Counted from the stretch's first letter, positions 8,452-17,317 are shown. The stretch: 64,000 bases of DNA from Duganella sp. CF517 (GCF_900110275.1 NZ_FODC01000002.1:744001-808000); one strand, 5' to 3'. Notes: a model not told the origin generated them from the sequence alone. Program-made: numbers and translations.

Positions 8452-9166
8452 GTCTGAATCCGTTCACAACAAAGAAGACAACGGCCATCGCCGCCAGCGC
8501 GTACCACTGGAAGGCATAGCCCTGATGTTTTTCGACGCTCATCGCCGGCAGCGCCCAATCGCGCGCCATGCCGGCGTCGTCGCCGCCCGGCCTGGCCGGC
8601 GCGGTCTGCTGCAGCACGAACGGCTGCATCGTCAGCCCGCTCTGCTCGGCCACCTGCAACGGATCGGCGTTCTGCACGATCGCGTTCGGCGCCAGCGGCG
8701 GCGCCGTGCCCAGCTGCATGACGCGGCCCGGGTTCAGCCGCGCCACGCCTTCCAGCGTGACCTCGCCCGTCGGCGTGGCATAGGCCGGCAGCTTGTCGTG
8801 CTGCGCCGAATCGCGCGGCAGCCAGCCGCGCTGCACCAGCACATGCATGCCCGATCCGGCGATTCTAAACGGCATCAGCACGTAAAAGCCGGAGCGGCCC
8901 TGGTACGGGCGGTTATCCAGATACAGCGGCCAGCCGGCGACGAACCGGCCGGTGGCGGTCACGCGGCGGAATTCGACGGCGCCGGCGTCGAGCGGTTTGC
9001 CGTCGAGCACCAGCGGCCCGGCGAGGTTACCTTGGGCAAGTTTATCCTGTGCGGAGATTTTTTGCGCGGCGCGGCGTTCCTGCCAGTTGCCCAGCTGGAT
9101 GCCGAGCGTCACCAGCAGCACGGTCGCCACGAACGGGATCAGTTTAAAACGGAAGCTGATAGGCAT
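8432..9166 (-). CDS. SURF1 family cytochrome oxidase biogenesis protein
   Basis: The 244-aa protein has the SURF1 layout: an N-terminal helix (LIPFVATVLLVTLGIQLGNW), a periplasmic domain with family motifs (GNWQERRAA, VQRGWLPRD), and a C-terminal helix (QWYALAAMAVVFFVVNGF). SURF1 helps insert heme A into subunit I. The gene begins the leftward group SURF1, SCO-like, ctaA, ctaB, SCO, and diverges from a small twin-helix gene at 9206. Length matches the usual 230-250 residues. Confidence 0.92.
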   Translation of the reverse strand: MPISFRFKLIPFVATVLLVTLGIQLGNWQERRAAQKISAQDKLAQGNLAGPLVLDGKPLDAGAVEFRRVTATGRFVAGWPLYLDNRPYQGRSGFYVLMPFRIAGSGMHVLVQRGWLPRDSAQHDKLPAYATPTGEVTLEGVARLNPGRVMQLGTAPPLAPNAIVQNADPLQVAEQSGLTMQPFVLQQTAPARPGGDDAGMARDWALPAMSVEKHQGYAFQWYALAAMAVVFFVVNGFRRAKPAK

Positions 9167-9205
9167 TACAATGGAGTCTCAATCATTTCACCGCCCGGTC
9201 CTGTC

Positions 9206-9409
9206 ATGAAAATTGCTGTCGCCATCGCGTTCATCCTGATACTGGGCAGCCTGGGATCGGCCTTGTTCTTCCTGATGCGCGACAAAGGCAAAAGCAACAA
9301 CACCGTCAACGCGCTGGCGCTGCGGGTGGGCCTGTCGATCGCCCTGTTCCTGCTGATCCTGCTCTTTTACAAGCTCGGCTACATCCACCCCACCGGCATC
9401 CGCACCTGA
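9206..9409 (+). CDS. Small twin-transmembrane protein (DUF2909 type)
   Basis: This 67-aa protein consists of two hydrophobic helices (IAVAIAFILILGSLGSALFF and GLSIALFLLILLFY) joined by a charged loop (RDKGKSNNTVNALALR), the pattern of the DUF2909 family found beside oxidase genes in beta-proteobacteria. ATG 9206 is chosen because homologues start MK-hydrophobic; the frame is open upstream but only as a shadow of SURF1. It is the only rightward gene inside the oxidase cluster. Function is unknown; membership in oxidase assembly is inferred from position. Confidence 0.75.
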   Translation: MKIAVAIAFILILGSLGSALFFLMRDKGKSNNTVNALALRVGLSIALFLLILLFYKLGYIHPTGIRT

Positions 9410-9423
9410 AGCGCCAAAAAAAT

Positions 9424-9479
9424 AGCCGCAGCGGGCGCTCCCGTCTGCGGCTGTTTCGCCGCGACGACCCCGTCGCGGC
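9424..9479. terminator. Two consecutive hairpins between converging genes
   Basis: Two perfect stems follow the twin-helix gene: AGCCGCAG / CTGCGGCT (9424-9431 with 9445-9452) and GCCGCGACG / CGTCGCGGC (9458-9466 with 9471-9479). An A-run before the first stem reads as a U-run on the reverse strand. The position between converging 3' ends suggests bidirectional termination of this gene and ctaE. Confidence 0.6.
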
Positions 9480-9496
9480 ATTATAACGCTGCGCCC

Positions 9497-10387
9497 TTAC
9501 AGCCAGTACACGACAACGTACAACCCGAGCCAGACCACGTCGACAAAGTGCCAGTACCAGGCCGCGCCTTCGAACGCGAAGTGGTTGTCCGGCGTAAAGT
9601 GCCCCTTCAGCACGCGGTACAACACCACCGACAGCATGATCGCGCCCATCGTGACGTGGAAGCCGTGGAAGCCGGTCAGCATGAAGAAGGTCGAGCCGTA
9701 GATGCCCGAAGTCAATTTCAGGTTCAGTTCCGAGTACGCGTGCATGTATTCGTAGGCCTGGAAGCCCATGAAGATGGCGCCCAGCAAGACGGTGGCGAAC
9801 AGCCAGATCGCCGTCTGCGCGCGGTGGCCGGCGCGCAGCGCATGGTGCGAAATCGTCAACGTCAGGCCCGAGGTCAGCAGCAACGCGGTGTTAATCGTCG
9901 GAATCGGGAACGGCCCCATCGTCTTGAACGTTTCCACCGTGCCGGCCGGGCCGGTGTTGCCCCAGTGCGCGGCGAAGTCGGGCCAGATGAACTTGTGATC
10001 GAGGTCGCCCAGCCACGGCATCGAGATGGTGCGCGCGTAAAACAGCGCGCCGAAGAAGGCGGCGAAGAACATCACCTCCGAGAAGATGAACCAGGCCATC
10101 GACCAGCGGTACGAGTAGTCGATGCGCTGGCTGTATTGGCCCGCTTCGGATTCCTTGATGGCGTCGCCGAACCAGAAATACAGCACGGTGATGATCGCCG
10201 CCAGGCCGACAAAGTTGACCGGCATGCCCCACGACACGTCGTTCACCCACGCCGAGGCGCCGATCATCGTGACCAGCAGCGACATGCCGGCGAACAGCGG
10301 CCATCTGGACGGACCCGGCACGAAGTAGTACGGCGCCGTGGCCTTGTGCGAACCGACGTGTGAACCGACCTGTGAACTCATCTTCAT
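9497..10387 (-). CDS. ctaE: Cytochrome c oxidase subunit III
   Basis: The 296-aa, seven-helix protein has subunit III signatures: an N-terminal YYFVPGPSRWP segment, RWSMAWFIFSEVMFF, GFHGFHVTMGA near the sixth helix, and the final AWYWHFVDVVWLGLYVVVYWL helix region. It forms the integral membrane core with subunits I and II and stabilises the O2-reducing centre without carrying metals. It is the last gene of the leftward ctaC-ctaD-ctaG-ctaE group, followed by the double hairpin at 9424-9479. Confidence 0.95.
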   Translation of the reverse strand: MKMSSQVGSHVGSHKATAPYYFVPGPSRWPLFAGMSLLVTMIGASAWVNDVSWGMPVNFVGLAAIITVLYFWFGDAIKESEAGQYSQRIDYSYRWSMAWFIFSEVMFFAAFFGALFYARTISMPWLGDLDHKFIWPDFAAHWGNTGPAGTVETFKTMGPFPIPTINTALLLTSGLTLTISHHALRAGHRAQTAIWLFATVLLGAIFMGFQAYEYMHAYSELNLKLTSGIYGSTFFMLTGFHGFHVTMGAIMLSVVLYRVLKGHFTPDNHFAFEGAAWYWHFVDVVWLGLYVVVYWL

Positions 10388-10419
10388 CTCCCTAAATCAT
10401 TTATTCGAGGATGCTACTT

Positions 10420-10626
10420 TTATTGTGCCACTACTAATTTGACGATCGTGATCAGCAAGCCGATGAAAACGGCCACGCCGATCAGGGCGGCGATGACGAT
10501 GTGCAACGGATTCAGCTTGGCCGAATCGGTATCGAAATCGCTCTTCCTGCGCAGGCCGAAAAACGACCAGAACACCGCCCGCAGCGAGTACAGGAACGAG
10601 GCGCTTTCCTTTTTATCGGATGGCAT
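10420..10626 (-). CDS. Small DUF2970-type membrane protein in the oxidase operon
   Basis: This 68-aa protein has a charged N-terminus (MPSDKKESASFLYSLRAVFW), a FGLRRKSDFD segment typical of DUF2970, and one C-terminal helix (IVIAALIGVAVFIGLLITIV). It overlaps the end of ctaG by 14 bp and precedes ctaE by 32 bp, a conserved beta-proteobacterial arrangement. Function is unproven; an accessory role in oxidase assembly or stability is inferred from operon position. Confidence 0.8.
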   Translation of the reverse strand: MPSDKKESASFLYSLRAVFWSFFGLRRKSDFDTDSAKLNPLHIVIAALIGVAVFIGLLITIVKLVVAQ

Positions 10627-11209
10627 GGCCGGCGCCCCCGTTCACCGCGGCGGTCTTGGTCGCGGTCTTGTCCATGCCGCCCACCTCGAAGAAGGTGTAC
10701 GACAGGGTGATCGTCTTCACGTCCTTCGGCAGCGCCGGGTCGATGAAGAACACCACCGGCATCTGCCGCGCCTCGTTCGGCTTCAGCGCCTGCTGCTTGA
10801 AGCAGAAACATTCGACCTTTTTAAAATGCTGCATCGCGTTTTGCGGCGCGTAGCTTGGTATCGCCTGCGCCGCGACATCGCGGTTTTGCGTGTTGACCAC
10901 TTCGTACATCACCGTGGCCAGCTCGCCCGGGTGCACCGTCATGTTCGACACCGTCGGGCGGAAGCGGTACGGCCCCTGCGCGTTGGCGTCGAACTCGATG
11001 ACGACGTTGCGGGTCTTGTCGACCTGCGTGTTCTTGTCGAACTCGACCGTGCCATCCTTTTGCGTCAGCACGTTCAGCCCCAGCGCTTCGCAGATCTGGC
11101 GGTAGAACGGATTGAGCGCGTAGGCGAAGCCGAACATCACCACCGCGATGACGATCAGCTTGCCCAACAGGGTGCGGTTCAAGCCGCTGGTTTCGTTGTC
11201 TCGGCTCAA
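10613..11209 (-). CDS. ctaG: Cytochrome c oxidase assembly protein CtaG (Cox11 family)
   Basis: The 198-aa protein has one N-terminal helix (LGKLIVIAVVMFGFAYALN) followed by a Cox11 immunoglobulin-like periplasmic domain. The copper-binding pair is visible as ECFCFKQQ, and the downstream MPVVFFIDP and ITLSYTFFE strands are family hallmarks. It delivers copper to CuB of subunit I. The start is TTG 11209, since no in-frame ATG lies near; this start is one base after the stop of the 35-aa gene, so translation is probably coupled. Confidence 0.92.
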   Translation of the reverse strand: MSRDNETSGLNRTLLGKLIVIAVVMFGFAYALNPFYRQICEALGLNVLTQKDGTVEFDKNTQVDKTRNVVIEFDANAQGPYRFRPTVSNMTVHPGELATVMYEVVNTQNRDVAAQAIPSYAPQNAMQHFKKVECFCFKQQALKPNEARQMPVVFFIDPALPKDVKTITLSYTFFEVGGMDKTATKTAAVNGGAGHAIR

Positions 11210-11210
11210 G

Positions 11211-11318
11211 TCAGCTCAGCCAGATGCGTTTGACAAACACGGACAGGAAAAAGAACAGCGCCAGCCCGGCCAGGATCCAGCCGGTGCGCGCGTTGTTCGG
11301 CTTCTTATGTTCTGACAT
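11211..11318 (-). CDS. Cytochrome oxidase small assembly protein, 35 aa
   Basis: Between ctaD and ctaG the reverse strand encodes a 35-residue protein starting MSEHKKPNNARTGWILAG, followed by one helix (LALFFFLSVFVKRIW) and ending LS before TGA. It matches the tiny single-helix proteins found at this place in beta-proteobacterial oxidase operons. It starts at ATG 11318, 18 bp after ctaD, and its stop is one base before the ctaG start. It is too short for many gene finders but in-frame, correctly placed and topologically sensible. Its role in assembly is inferred. Confidence 0.85.
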   Translation of the reverse strand: MSEHKKPNNARTGWILAGLALFFFLSVFVKRIWLS

Positions 11319-11336
11319 GATCTTAATCCAACCGCG

Positions 11337-12932
11337 TCACTTGAACTGCGGCGGGGTTTCAAAGGTGTGGAACGGCGCCGGCGACGGCACGGTCCACTCC
11401 AGGCCCTCGGCGCCATCCCATGGCTTCGCTTCGGCTTGCTTGCCGCCGCGAATGGTCGGGATGATCACGCCGAACAGGAAGAACACCTGCGACAGGCCGA
11501 AACCGAAGGCGCCGATGGTGGCGATCATGTTGTAGTCGGTGAACTGCGCCGAGTAGTCGACATAGCGGCGCGGCATGCCGGCCAGCCCCAGGAAGTGCAT
11601 CGGGAAGAAGGTGACGTTGAAGGTGATCAGCGACAGCCAGAAGTGCGCCTTGCCCATCGTCTCGTTGTACATGTGGCCGGTCCACTTCGGCGACCAGTAG
11701 TAGAAGCCGGCGAACAGCGCGAACAGCGAGCCGGCCACCAGCACGTAGTGGAAGTGGGCCACCACGTAGTAGGTGTCCTGCAGCTGGATGTCGATCGGCG
11801 TCACGGCCAGGATCAGGCCGGTGAAGCCGCCGATGGTGAACACGAAGATGAAGCCGACCGCGAACAGCATCGGCGTCTCGAACGTCATCGAACCCTTCCA
11901 CATGGTGGCGATCCAGTTGAACACTTTGACGCCGGTCGGCACCGCGATCAGCATCGTCGCGTACATGAAGAACAGTTGCGACGTCACCGGCATGCCGGTG
12001 GTGAACATGTGGTGGGCCCAGACGATGAACGACAGGATCGCGATCGACGCGGTGGCGTACACCATCGACGCGTAGCCGAACAGCTGCTTGCGGGCGAACG
12101 CCGGCAGGATCTGCGAGACGATGCCGAACGCCGGCAAAATCATGATGTACACCTCGGGGTGGCCGAAGAACCAGAAGATGTGCTGGTACATGACCGGGTC
12201 GCCGCCGGCGGCCGCGTTGAAGAAGGTGGTGCCGAAGTGGCGGTCGGTCAGGGTCATCGTGATGGCGCCGGCCAGCACCGGCATGACGGCGATCAGCAGG
12301 TAGGCGGTGATCAGCCAGGTCCAGCAGAACATCGGCATTTTCATCAGGGTCATGCCGGGCGCGCGCATGTTGAGGATGGTGACGATGATGTTGATCGAGC
12401 CCATGATCGACGACGCGCCCATCAGGTGCATCGCGAAGATGGCCATGTCCATGCCCGGTCCCATCTGGGTCGACAGCGGCGCGTACAGGGTCCAGCCGGC
12501 GGCGGTGGCGCCGCCCGGGACCAGGAACGAGGTCGCCAGCAGCAGCGCGGCCGGCGGCAGCAGCCAGAACGAGAAGTTGTTCATGCGCGCGAACGCCATG
12601 TCGGAGGCGCCGATCTGCAGCGGGATCATCCAGTTGGCGAAGCCGACGAAGGCCGGCATGATGGCGCCGAACACCATCACCAGGCCGTGCATGGTGGTCA
12701 GCTGGTTGAAGAACTCGGGCTGGAAGAATTGCAGGCCGGGCTTGAACAGCTCGCTGCGTATCATCAGCGCCAGCACGCCGCCCGACAGCAGCATGACGAA
12801 CGAGAACCACAGGTACAGCGTGCCGATGTCTTTATGGTTGGTGGCGAACAACCAGCGCGACAGCCCGTGCGGGTGGTCGTGAGCGTGATCGTGGGCGTGA
12901 TCGTGTGCGTGATCCAAGGTGCTTGTGCTCAT
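11337..12932 (-). CDS. ctaD: Cytochrome c oxidase subunit I
   Basis: The 531-aa, twelve-helix heme-copper oxidase subunit has metal ligands visible in [13 protein letters not shown] (CuB His and cross-linked Tyr region), [11 protein letters not shown] (CuB His pair) and [12 protein letters not shown] (heme ligands). It carries low-spin heme a and the heme a3-CuB site. The N-terminus is unusual: residues 7-22 are an Asp-His-Ala-His repeat encoded by 12-bp units. ctaC lies 15 bp upstream and the 35-aa gene downstream. Length is in the normal 530-550 range. Confidence 0.97.
   Translation of the reverse strand: MSTSTLDHAHDHAHDHAHDHPHGLSRWLFATNHKDIGTLYLWFSFVMLLSGGVLALMIRSELFKPGLQFFQPEFFNQLTTMHGLVMVFGAIMPAFVGFANWMIPLQIGASDMAFARMNNFSFWLLPPAALLLATSFLVPGGATAAGWTLYAPLSTQMGPGMDMAIFAMHLMGASSIMGSINIIVTILNMRAPGMTLMKMPMFCWTWLITAYLLIAVMPVLAGAITMTLTDRHFGTTFFNAAAGGDPVMYQHIFWFFGHPEVYIMILPAFGIVSQILPAFARKQLFGYASMVYATASIAILSFIVWAHHMFTTGMPVTSQLFFMYATMLIAVPTGVKVFNWIATMWKGSMTFETPMLFAVGFIFVFTIGGFTGLILAVTPIDIQLQDTYYVVAHFHYVLVAGSLFALFAGFYYWSPKWTGHMYNETMGKAHFWLSLITFNVTFFPMHFLGLAGMPRRYVDYSAQFTDYNMIATIGAFGFGLSQVFFLFGVIIPTIRGGKQAEAKPWDGAEGLEWTVPSPAPFHTFETPPQFK
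12867..12914 (-). repeat. 12-bp coding repeat in ctaD (His-Asp-His-Ala units)
   Basis: Codons 7-22 of ctaD consist of near-identical 12-bp units giving [16 protein letters not shown]. The last unit differs (Pro for Ala). It creates a metal-binding-like histidine tail on the cytoplasmic N-terminus of subunit I. Such tandem units can change copy number by slippage. Confidence 0.75.
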
Positions 12933-12947
12933 TTGTAACGCTCCTGA

Positions 12948-14165
12948 TTACTTACGTGCAGCCATGACTTCGGCCGGTTGAACGATGTTTTCGGCGGCCT
13001 TGTTCGACCAGCTGTTCCGGGTATAGGTGATGACGGCGGCGATGTCGGTGTCCGACAGCTGCTTCCAGGCCGGCATCTCGGCCGGGTATTTGCCGCTCTT
13101 CTGGCCGTTCAACAGCACATGGATCTGGTCGGCCCTCGGACCGTTGACGACGGCCGAGCCGTCCAGCGGCGCGAACGCGTTCGGCACGCCCTTGCCGGTG
13201 GCCTGGTGGCAGACCACGCAGTTGGCGGTGTAGACTTTTTCGCCACGGGTTTTCAGTTCGTCGATGGTCCAGGTCTTGGTCGGATCGTCGGCCAATGCCG
13301 CCATTTCCTTCTTCTTGCCGTCGACCCAGGTTTTGTACTCGGCGTCGGTGACGACCTTGACGACGATCGGCATGAACGCGTGCTCCTTGCCGCACAGCTC
13401 GGAGCAATAGCCGCGGTAGGTGCCGGTGTGCTCGGCCTTGAACCAGGTGTCGCGCACGAAGCCGGGGATGGCGTCCTGCTTGACGCCGAAGGCCGGGATC
13501 GACCATGCGTGGATGACGTCGTTGGCGGTGGTGACGATGCGGATCTTCTTGTTGACCGGCACCACCACTTCGTTGTCGACTTCCATCAGGTAGTTGTCGC
13601 CGCGCGCCTCGGTCGGCGCGAAGCCCGGCGCGCCCACTTGCGCGCGCGGGGTTTTCAGGTTCGACAGGAAGGAAATGCCTTGGCCGTCGCCGGCGAGGTA
13701 GTCGTAGCCCCACTTCCACTGCATGCCGGTGGCCTTGATGGTGATGTCGGGGTTGGAGGTGTCCTTCATGCCGACCACGGTGCGGGTGGCGGGCAGCGCC
13801 ATGCCGATGACGATCAGGAACGGCACCACGGTCCAGGCGATTTCAACGGCGGTCGATTCGTGGAACGTGGCCGGCTTGTGGCCGACCGACTTGCGGTGCT
13901 TGAAGATCGAATAGAACATCACGCCGAACACGGCGACGAAGATGACCAGGCAGACCACCATCATCCAGGTGTGCAGGTCGTAGATTTGGGAAGCGATCTG
14001 GGTCGCGGGGGGCTGCAGATTCATCTGCCCGGGGACGGGGCCGCCGGTGCCGCCGGTCGCCGCGCCATAGGTGCCTGCCGCCGTCTCCGCCGCCCACGCT
14101 GGGATACTGGCTGCCGTCATCGTCAGCCCGAGCATCAACGATTGAAGTCGCTTCGCATGTGTCAT
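12948..14165 (-). CDS. ctaC: Cytochrome c oxidase subunit II with fused cytochrome c domain (caa3-like)
   Basis: The 405-aa exported membrane protein has a signal peptide (MTHAKRLQSLMLGLTM, cleavage near AWA/AE), two membrane helices, a cupredoxin domain with the CuA motif CSELCGKEHAFM, and a C-terminal cytochrome c domain with CVVCH near residue 318 and a Met ligand in PAEMPAW. It accepts electrons from cytochrome c and passes them to subunit I. ATG 14165 is chosen because GGGGAA precedes it and a signal peptide begins there; the longer open frame to 14252 lacks these. It is the first gene of the oxidase operon. Confidence 0.95.
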   Translation of the reverse strand: MTHAKRLQSLMLGLTMTAASIPAWAAETAAGTYGAATGGTGGPVPGQMNLQPPATQIASQIYDLHTWMMVVCLVIFVAVFGVMFYSIFKHRKSVGHKPATFHESTAVEIAWTVVPFLIVIGMALPATRTVVGMKDTSNPDITIKATGMQWKWGYDYLAGDGQGISFLSNLKTPRAQVGAPGFAPTEARGDNYLMEVDNEVVVPVNKKIRIVTTANDVIHAWSIPAFGVKQDAIPGFVRDTWFKAEHTGTYRGYCSELCGKEHAFMPIVVKVVTDAEYKTWVDGKKKEMAALADDPTKTWTIDELKTRGEKVYTANCVVCHQATGKGVPNAFAPLDGSAVVNGPRADQIHVLLNGQKSGKYPAEMPAWKQLSDTDIAAVITYTRNSWSNKAAENIVQPAEVMAARK

Positions 14166-14595
14166 GTTTTCCCCAACCACCCAAGAAATTAAAAATATTT
14201 TTTTAACGACTCCGGATTTCGGTGAACTGAACCGGCGCCGCTCCTTAAACAACTTCAGGCCCCATGCCAGCCACGTTTGAACAACTTCTTCAACGCGACC
14301 CCGGCGGGACCTTGAGACTTTTATGGTCGTCGCTACATACTGCCTACGGACAACATAAAAGCCTGATTCTGCTTAATTCAACTGCTTGTTCTTGTTCGTT
14401 CTGACTGCTTTCGCCTCGCGTCGGTGGGTTATAGCTGACGACGTGACTTGCTGGCAAAATTAGTCAATGATTATATATAACAACAACGACGCACATCAAC
14501 AAATAATCCATTTTGCAACTCTTCCATCCCTTATAGCGCACTCAGCTTTACCACAGTGCGAAATGCGGAACGGCCGGTGAAACGCCGCAAACCCG
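14166..14595 (-). promoter_or_regulatory. 430-bp AT-rich leader and promoter region of the oxidase operon
   Basis: No gene was recognised here. The GC content drops sharply compared with the flanks. On the reverse strand a good sigma70-like pair is TTGATG (14499-14494) and TATAAT (14475-14470), with an 18-bp spacer, about 300 bp before ctaC. The long leader between that promoter and ctaC could hold regulatory RNA structure, but I see no recognisable riboswitch. Confidence 0.5.
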
Positions 14596-15522
14596 CTACT
14601 GGCGCGGCTTGCGGGGCAGATCGAAGCGAATGATGGCTTCACCTTTGGAAGTCACTTTCGGCGCCGGCCGGAAGGCGTGGCCGTAGATGACCTCGAACGT
14701 CAGGCCCAGCTTGCCGTCCGGCCGGCGGGTCTTTTCCAGCGCGTCCAGCATGCGTCGCCAGGCGTGTTTGCCCATCAGTCCCCGGCCCACGGTATGCAGC
14801 GGATTGCCGCCCAGCGCGCGCACATCGGCCAGCAGCGCCGTCGGCGTGTCGTAGGTCACGGTGATCACTTCCATATCCAGCACCGGCGTCGAAAAACCGA
14901 CCTCGACCAGCTGGTCGCCGAAGTCGTGCATGTCGACGAACGGCAGCGCGTGCTGGGCCAGGTCGGCCTCGGCGAACGCGGCGCGCAGCTCGCGGAAGGT
15001 ATCGGGCCCGAAGCAGGAAAACATCAGCAGGCTGTTGACGCGCAGCACGCGGCGCCATTCGGCGAACACGCGGTCCGGCTGGGGGTGCCAATGCAGGGCT
15101 AGATTGGACCACACCAGGTCGATGGAGTTCGGTCCCAGCGGCAATTCGGCGAAATCCCCGCACAGCAGGTCGACGCCCGTCTTGGACGGCAACAGTTTGC
15201 TCAGCAGCTGATTCAGCGACGACTGCTTGCTCGACTGGCCTTGCGCGGCGCGCAACTGCGCTGCGGCGGCATCGAGGCCGAGGATCTGGGCGGCCGGGTA
15301 GGATTTCTGCAACAGCGGCAGGTCGGCGCCGGCGCCGCAGCCGGCGTCGAGCACGCGCTGCGGCGCGATTTTAATCAGTTCCAACCGGTCGAACATGCGC
15401 GACGACACTTCGCGGCGCAGGAAATCGGCCGGGGAAATGCGTTCGGGGCGGGAAAACAGCGCGCGCACACGCTCCAGATCGATAGGCGCACTCAGTTTGG
15501 GTGGATTTGCGGGCACATGCAT
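14596..15522 (-). CDS. Class I SAM-dependent methyltransferase, BioC-like
   Basis: The 308-aa protein has a SAM-binding motif I (VLDAGCGAGADLPLL), motif II around DLLCGDFAELPL and a WSNLALHWHPQPDRVFAEW segment typical of the malonyl-ACP methyltransferase BioC group. ATG 15522 gives a sensible start; a longer open frame upstream is a shadow of comF. BioC acts early in biotin synthesis, but this subgroup is often annotated only as a methyltransferase and no other bio gene lies nearby, so the biotin role is tentative. It diverges from comF with about 95 bp between starts. Confidence 0.7.
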   Translation of the reverse strand: MHVPANPPKLSAPIDLERVRALFSRPERISPADFLRREVSSRMFDRLELIKIAPQRVLDAGCGAGADLPLLQKSYPAAQILGLDAAAAQLRAAQGQSSKQSSLNQLLSKLLPSKTGVDLLCGDFAELPLGPNSIDLVWSNLALHWHPQPDRVFAEWRRVLRVNSLLMFSCFGPDTFRELRAAFAEADLAQHALPFVDMHDFGDQLVEVGFSTPVLDMEVITVTYDTPTALLADVRALGGNPLHTVGRGLMGKHAWRRMLDALEKTRRPDGKLGLTFEVIYGHAFRPAPKVTSKGEAIIRFDLPRKPRQ

Positions 15523-15616
15523 CGTGGGATAGTCTGTAATGCGATAATGTCGGCAGTGTACATGGTTGAACGCGAATGCGACGCCTGGCGCCCGCGTTAT
15601 TTGCCGGGAGCGTGGC

Positions 15617-16462
15617 ATGCGTGGCAAGCTGATCGAAGAAACAACGGACACGGGCGGCGCCTTGACCGGCCCGGTAGGCGGCCTGCTGCGGCGCACCAGC
15701 GCCAGCGTCTTGCGGACGCTGCTGCCGACCTGCTGCGCGCTGTGCGGACAAGGCGGCGATGACACGCTGTGCGCCGATTGCGCCGCACAATTTTTCGGCG
15801 CCGCCGTCGCCGCCGCGCGTTGCGTCTGCTGCGCCAATCCGCTGCCCGGCGCGCTGGCGCCGGCGCAACACGGTGAGCAATTTTGTGCCTGCAAGCAGCA
15901 ACACGGCCCGCCCGCGCGCCGGCTGTGCGGCCTGTGCGCCGCGCATCCGCCGGCCTTCGACGCCACATTGACGGCGGCGGACTACGCGACGCCGGTCGAC
16001 CAACTGGTGTTGCAGCTGAAGTTCGGCCACCGGCTGGCGCTGGCCGCGCTGTTCGCGCGCCTGCTGCGCGACGCCGTGTCGCGGCAACCCGGCTTCGCGC
16101 TGCCGGCGCTGATCTGCCCGGTGCCGTTGGGGCCGCGCAGGCTGGCCGAACGCGGCTACAACCAGGCGCTGGAAATCGCCAGGCCGCTGGCGCGCGGCCT
16201 CGGCGTCGCGCTGCATCCGCGTCTGACGGCGCGGGTGCGCGAGACGACGGCGCAAAGCAGCGTCGCGCCGGAGCAGCGCCGGCGCAACATCGCCGGCGCG
16301 TTCGCCGTGCCGGACGCCGCGCTGGTGCGCGGCAGGCATATCGGCATCGTCGACGACGTCATGACCAGCGGCGGCACGCTGGACGAACTGGCGGCGACAC
16401 TGAAGCGCCACGGCGCCGCGCGCGTCAGCAACCTGGTGTTCGCCCGCACGCCGCCGCGTTGA
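15617..16462 (+). CDS. ComF family phosphoribosyltransferase-like protein
   Basis: The 281-aa protein has an N-terminal zinc-finger region with CxxC pairs (CCALCG, CADCA, CVCC, CGLC), followed by a phosphoribosyltransferase fold: PVPLGPRRLAERGYNQA and the PRPP loop IVDDVMTSGGTLDE. ComF proteins support DNA uptake during natural transformation, or act as amidophosphoribosyltransferase-like proteins. ATG 15617 is preferred because GGGAG lies six bases upstream; a TTG at 15566 would add an unlikely N-terminus. It lies 32 bp before trmL on the same strand. Confidence 0.88.
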   Translation: MRGKLIEETTDTGGALTGPVGGLLRRTSASVLRTLLPTCCALCGQGGDDTLCADCAAQFFGAAVAAARCVCCANPLPGALAPAQHGEQFCACKQQHGPPARRLCGLCAAHPPAFDATLTAADYATPVDQLVLQLKFGHRLALAALFARLLRDAVSRQPGFALPALICPVPLGPRRLAERGYNQALEIARPLARGLGVALHPRLTARVRETTAQSSVAPEQRRRNIAGAFAVPDAALVRGRHIGIVDDVMTSGGTLDELAATLKRHGAARVSNLVFARTPPR

Positions 16463-16494
16463 ATCGCGCTTTGAATTGAATTGAGGAGAACATT

Positions 16495-16965
16495 TTGTTT
16501 CACGTAGTGCTGGTCCACCCCGAAATTCCGCCGAACACCGGCAACGTCATCCGTTTGTGCGCCAACACCGGCGCGCAGCTGCACCTGATCGAACCGCTGG
16601 GCTTCCCGCTGGAGGATTCCAAGCTGAAGCGTGCCGGGCTGGATTACCACGAATACGCCAGGATGAAGGTGCACGCCGACTGGCCAGCGTTTTTGACGGA
16701 CCTGCAGCCGGACCCGTCGCGCATGTTCGCCATGACCACGCACGGTTCGTCGCCGTTCGCGCAGGCCAGCTTCCGGCCGGGCGATGTGTTCGTGTTCGGC
16801 TCCGAAACCAGCGGCCTGCCGCCGGCGCTGCGCGACAATTTCCCGCCGGCCCAGCGCATCCGCTTGCCGATGCGTCCCGACAACCGCAGCCTGAACCTGT
16901 CGAACACGGTGGCGGTGGTCGTGTTCGAAGCGTGGCGCCAGAACGGCTACGCCGGCGGCGCCTGA
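16495..16965 (+). CDS. trmL: tRNA (cytidine(34)-2'-O)-methyltransferase
   Basis: The 156-aa SPOUT-fold enzyme shows the TrmL motifs HPEIPPNTGNVIRLCANTG, FGSETSGLP and RPDNRSLNLSNTVAVVVFE, which form the knotted SAM site. It methylates the wobble ribose of tRNA-Leu isoacceptors. The start codon is TTG 16495, supported by GAGGAG eight bases upstream and by the conserved FHVVLVHPEIP N-terminus. Length matches the family (about 155). It follows comF and precedes a small membrane protein gene by only 3 bp. Confidence 0.93.
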   Translation: MFHVVLVHPEIPPNTGNVIRLCANTGAQLHLIEPLGFPLEDSKLKRAGLDYHEYARMKVHADWPAFLTDLQPDPSRMFAMTTHGSSPFAQASFRPGDVFVFGSETSGLPPALRDNFPPAQRIRLPMRPDNRSLNLSNTVAVVVFEAWRQNGYAGGA

Positions 16966-16968
16966 GCG

Positions 16969-17280
16969 ATGGCCGCCGCCTCGCATCTGCCCGGGCGCAT
17001 CAGCATCGCGATCGCCACGCTATCGATAGTGCTGGCGACAATGCTGAACCTGGGGGTGTTCAACGAAGACGCCAGTTACCACGCGGTCCGCGACGCCGAC
17101 AATTTCTTTCGCGCGGTAGCCGTTGGTTTCATCGGCGGCATCATAGGGTTGGGTTTCGCGTGGCAAGGATTGCGGCGCGGCGGCGGCAAGTCGTGGACCA
17201 ACTGGATCGGCCTGACGCTCAGCCTGTTGCCGCTGCTCGTCATCGCCACATTCATCGTGTTGATCTTCTCACGCCGCTAA
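16969..17280 (+). CDS. Small membrane protein of unknown function
   Basis: This 103-aa protein has three hydrophobic segments (ISIAIATLSIVLATMLNLGV; AVAVGFIGGIIGLGFAW; GLTLSLLPLLVIATFIVLIF) and ends SRR. I do not recognise the family. ATG 16969 follows the trmL stop by 3 bp, implying co-transcription. Nine bases after its stop begins the cluster of three palindromic repeats. Confidence 0.6.
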   Translation: MAAASHLPGRISIAIATLSIVLATMLNLGVFNEDASYHAVRDADNFFRAVAVGFIGGIIGLGFAWQGLRRGGGKSWTNWIGLTLSLLPLLVIATFIVLIFSRR

Positions 17281-17288
17281 CCCACCAC

Positions 17289-17317
17289 GGGGTCAGTGCC
17301 GACATTCGGACACGAAC
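17289..17317 (+). repeat. Palindromic intergenic repeat, copy C
   Basis: The second sequence variant of the element: GGGGTCAGTGCCGAC...GGACACGAAC. Its core GTGCCGA-CAT-TCGGACAC forms a near-perfect hairpin with one bulge. It is paired with the inverted copy D, with 32 bp between them. Confidence 0.85.
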
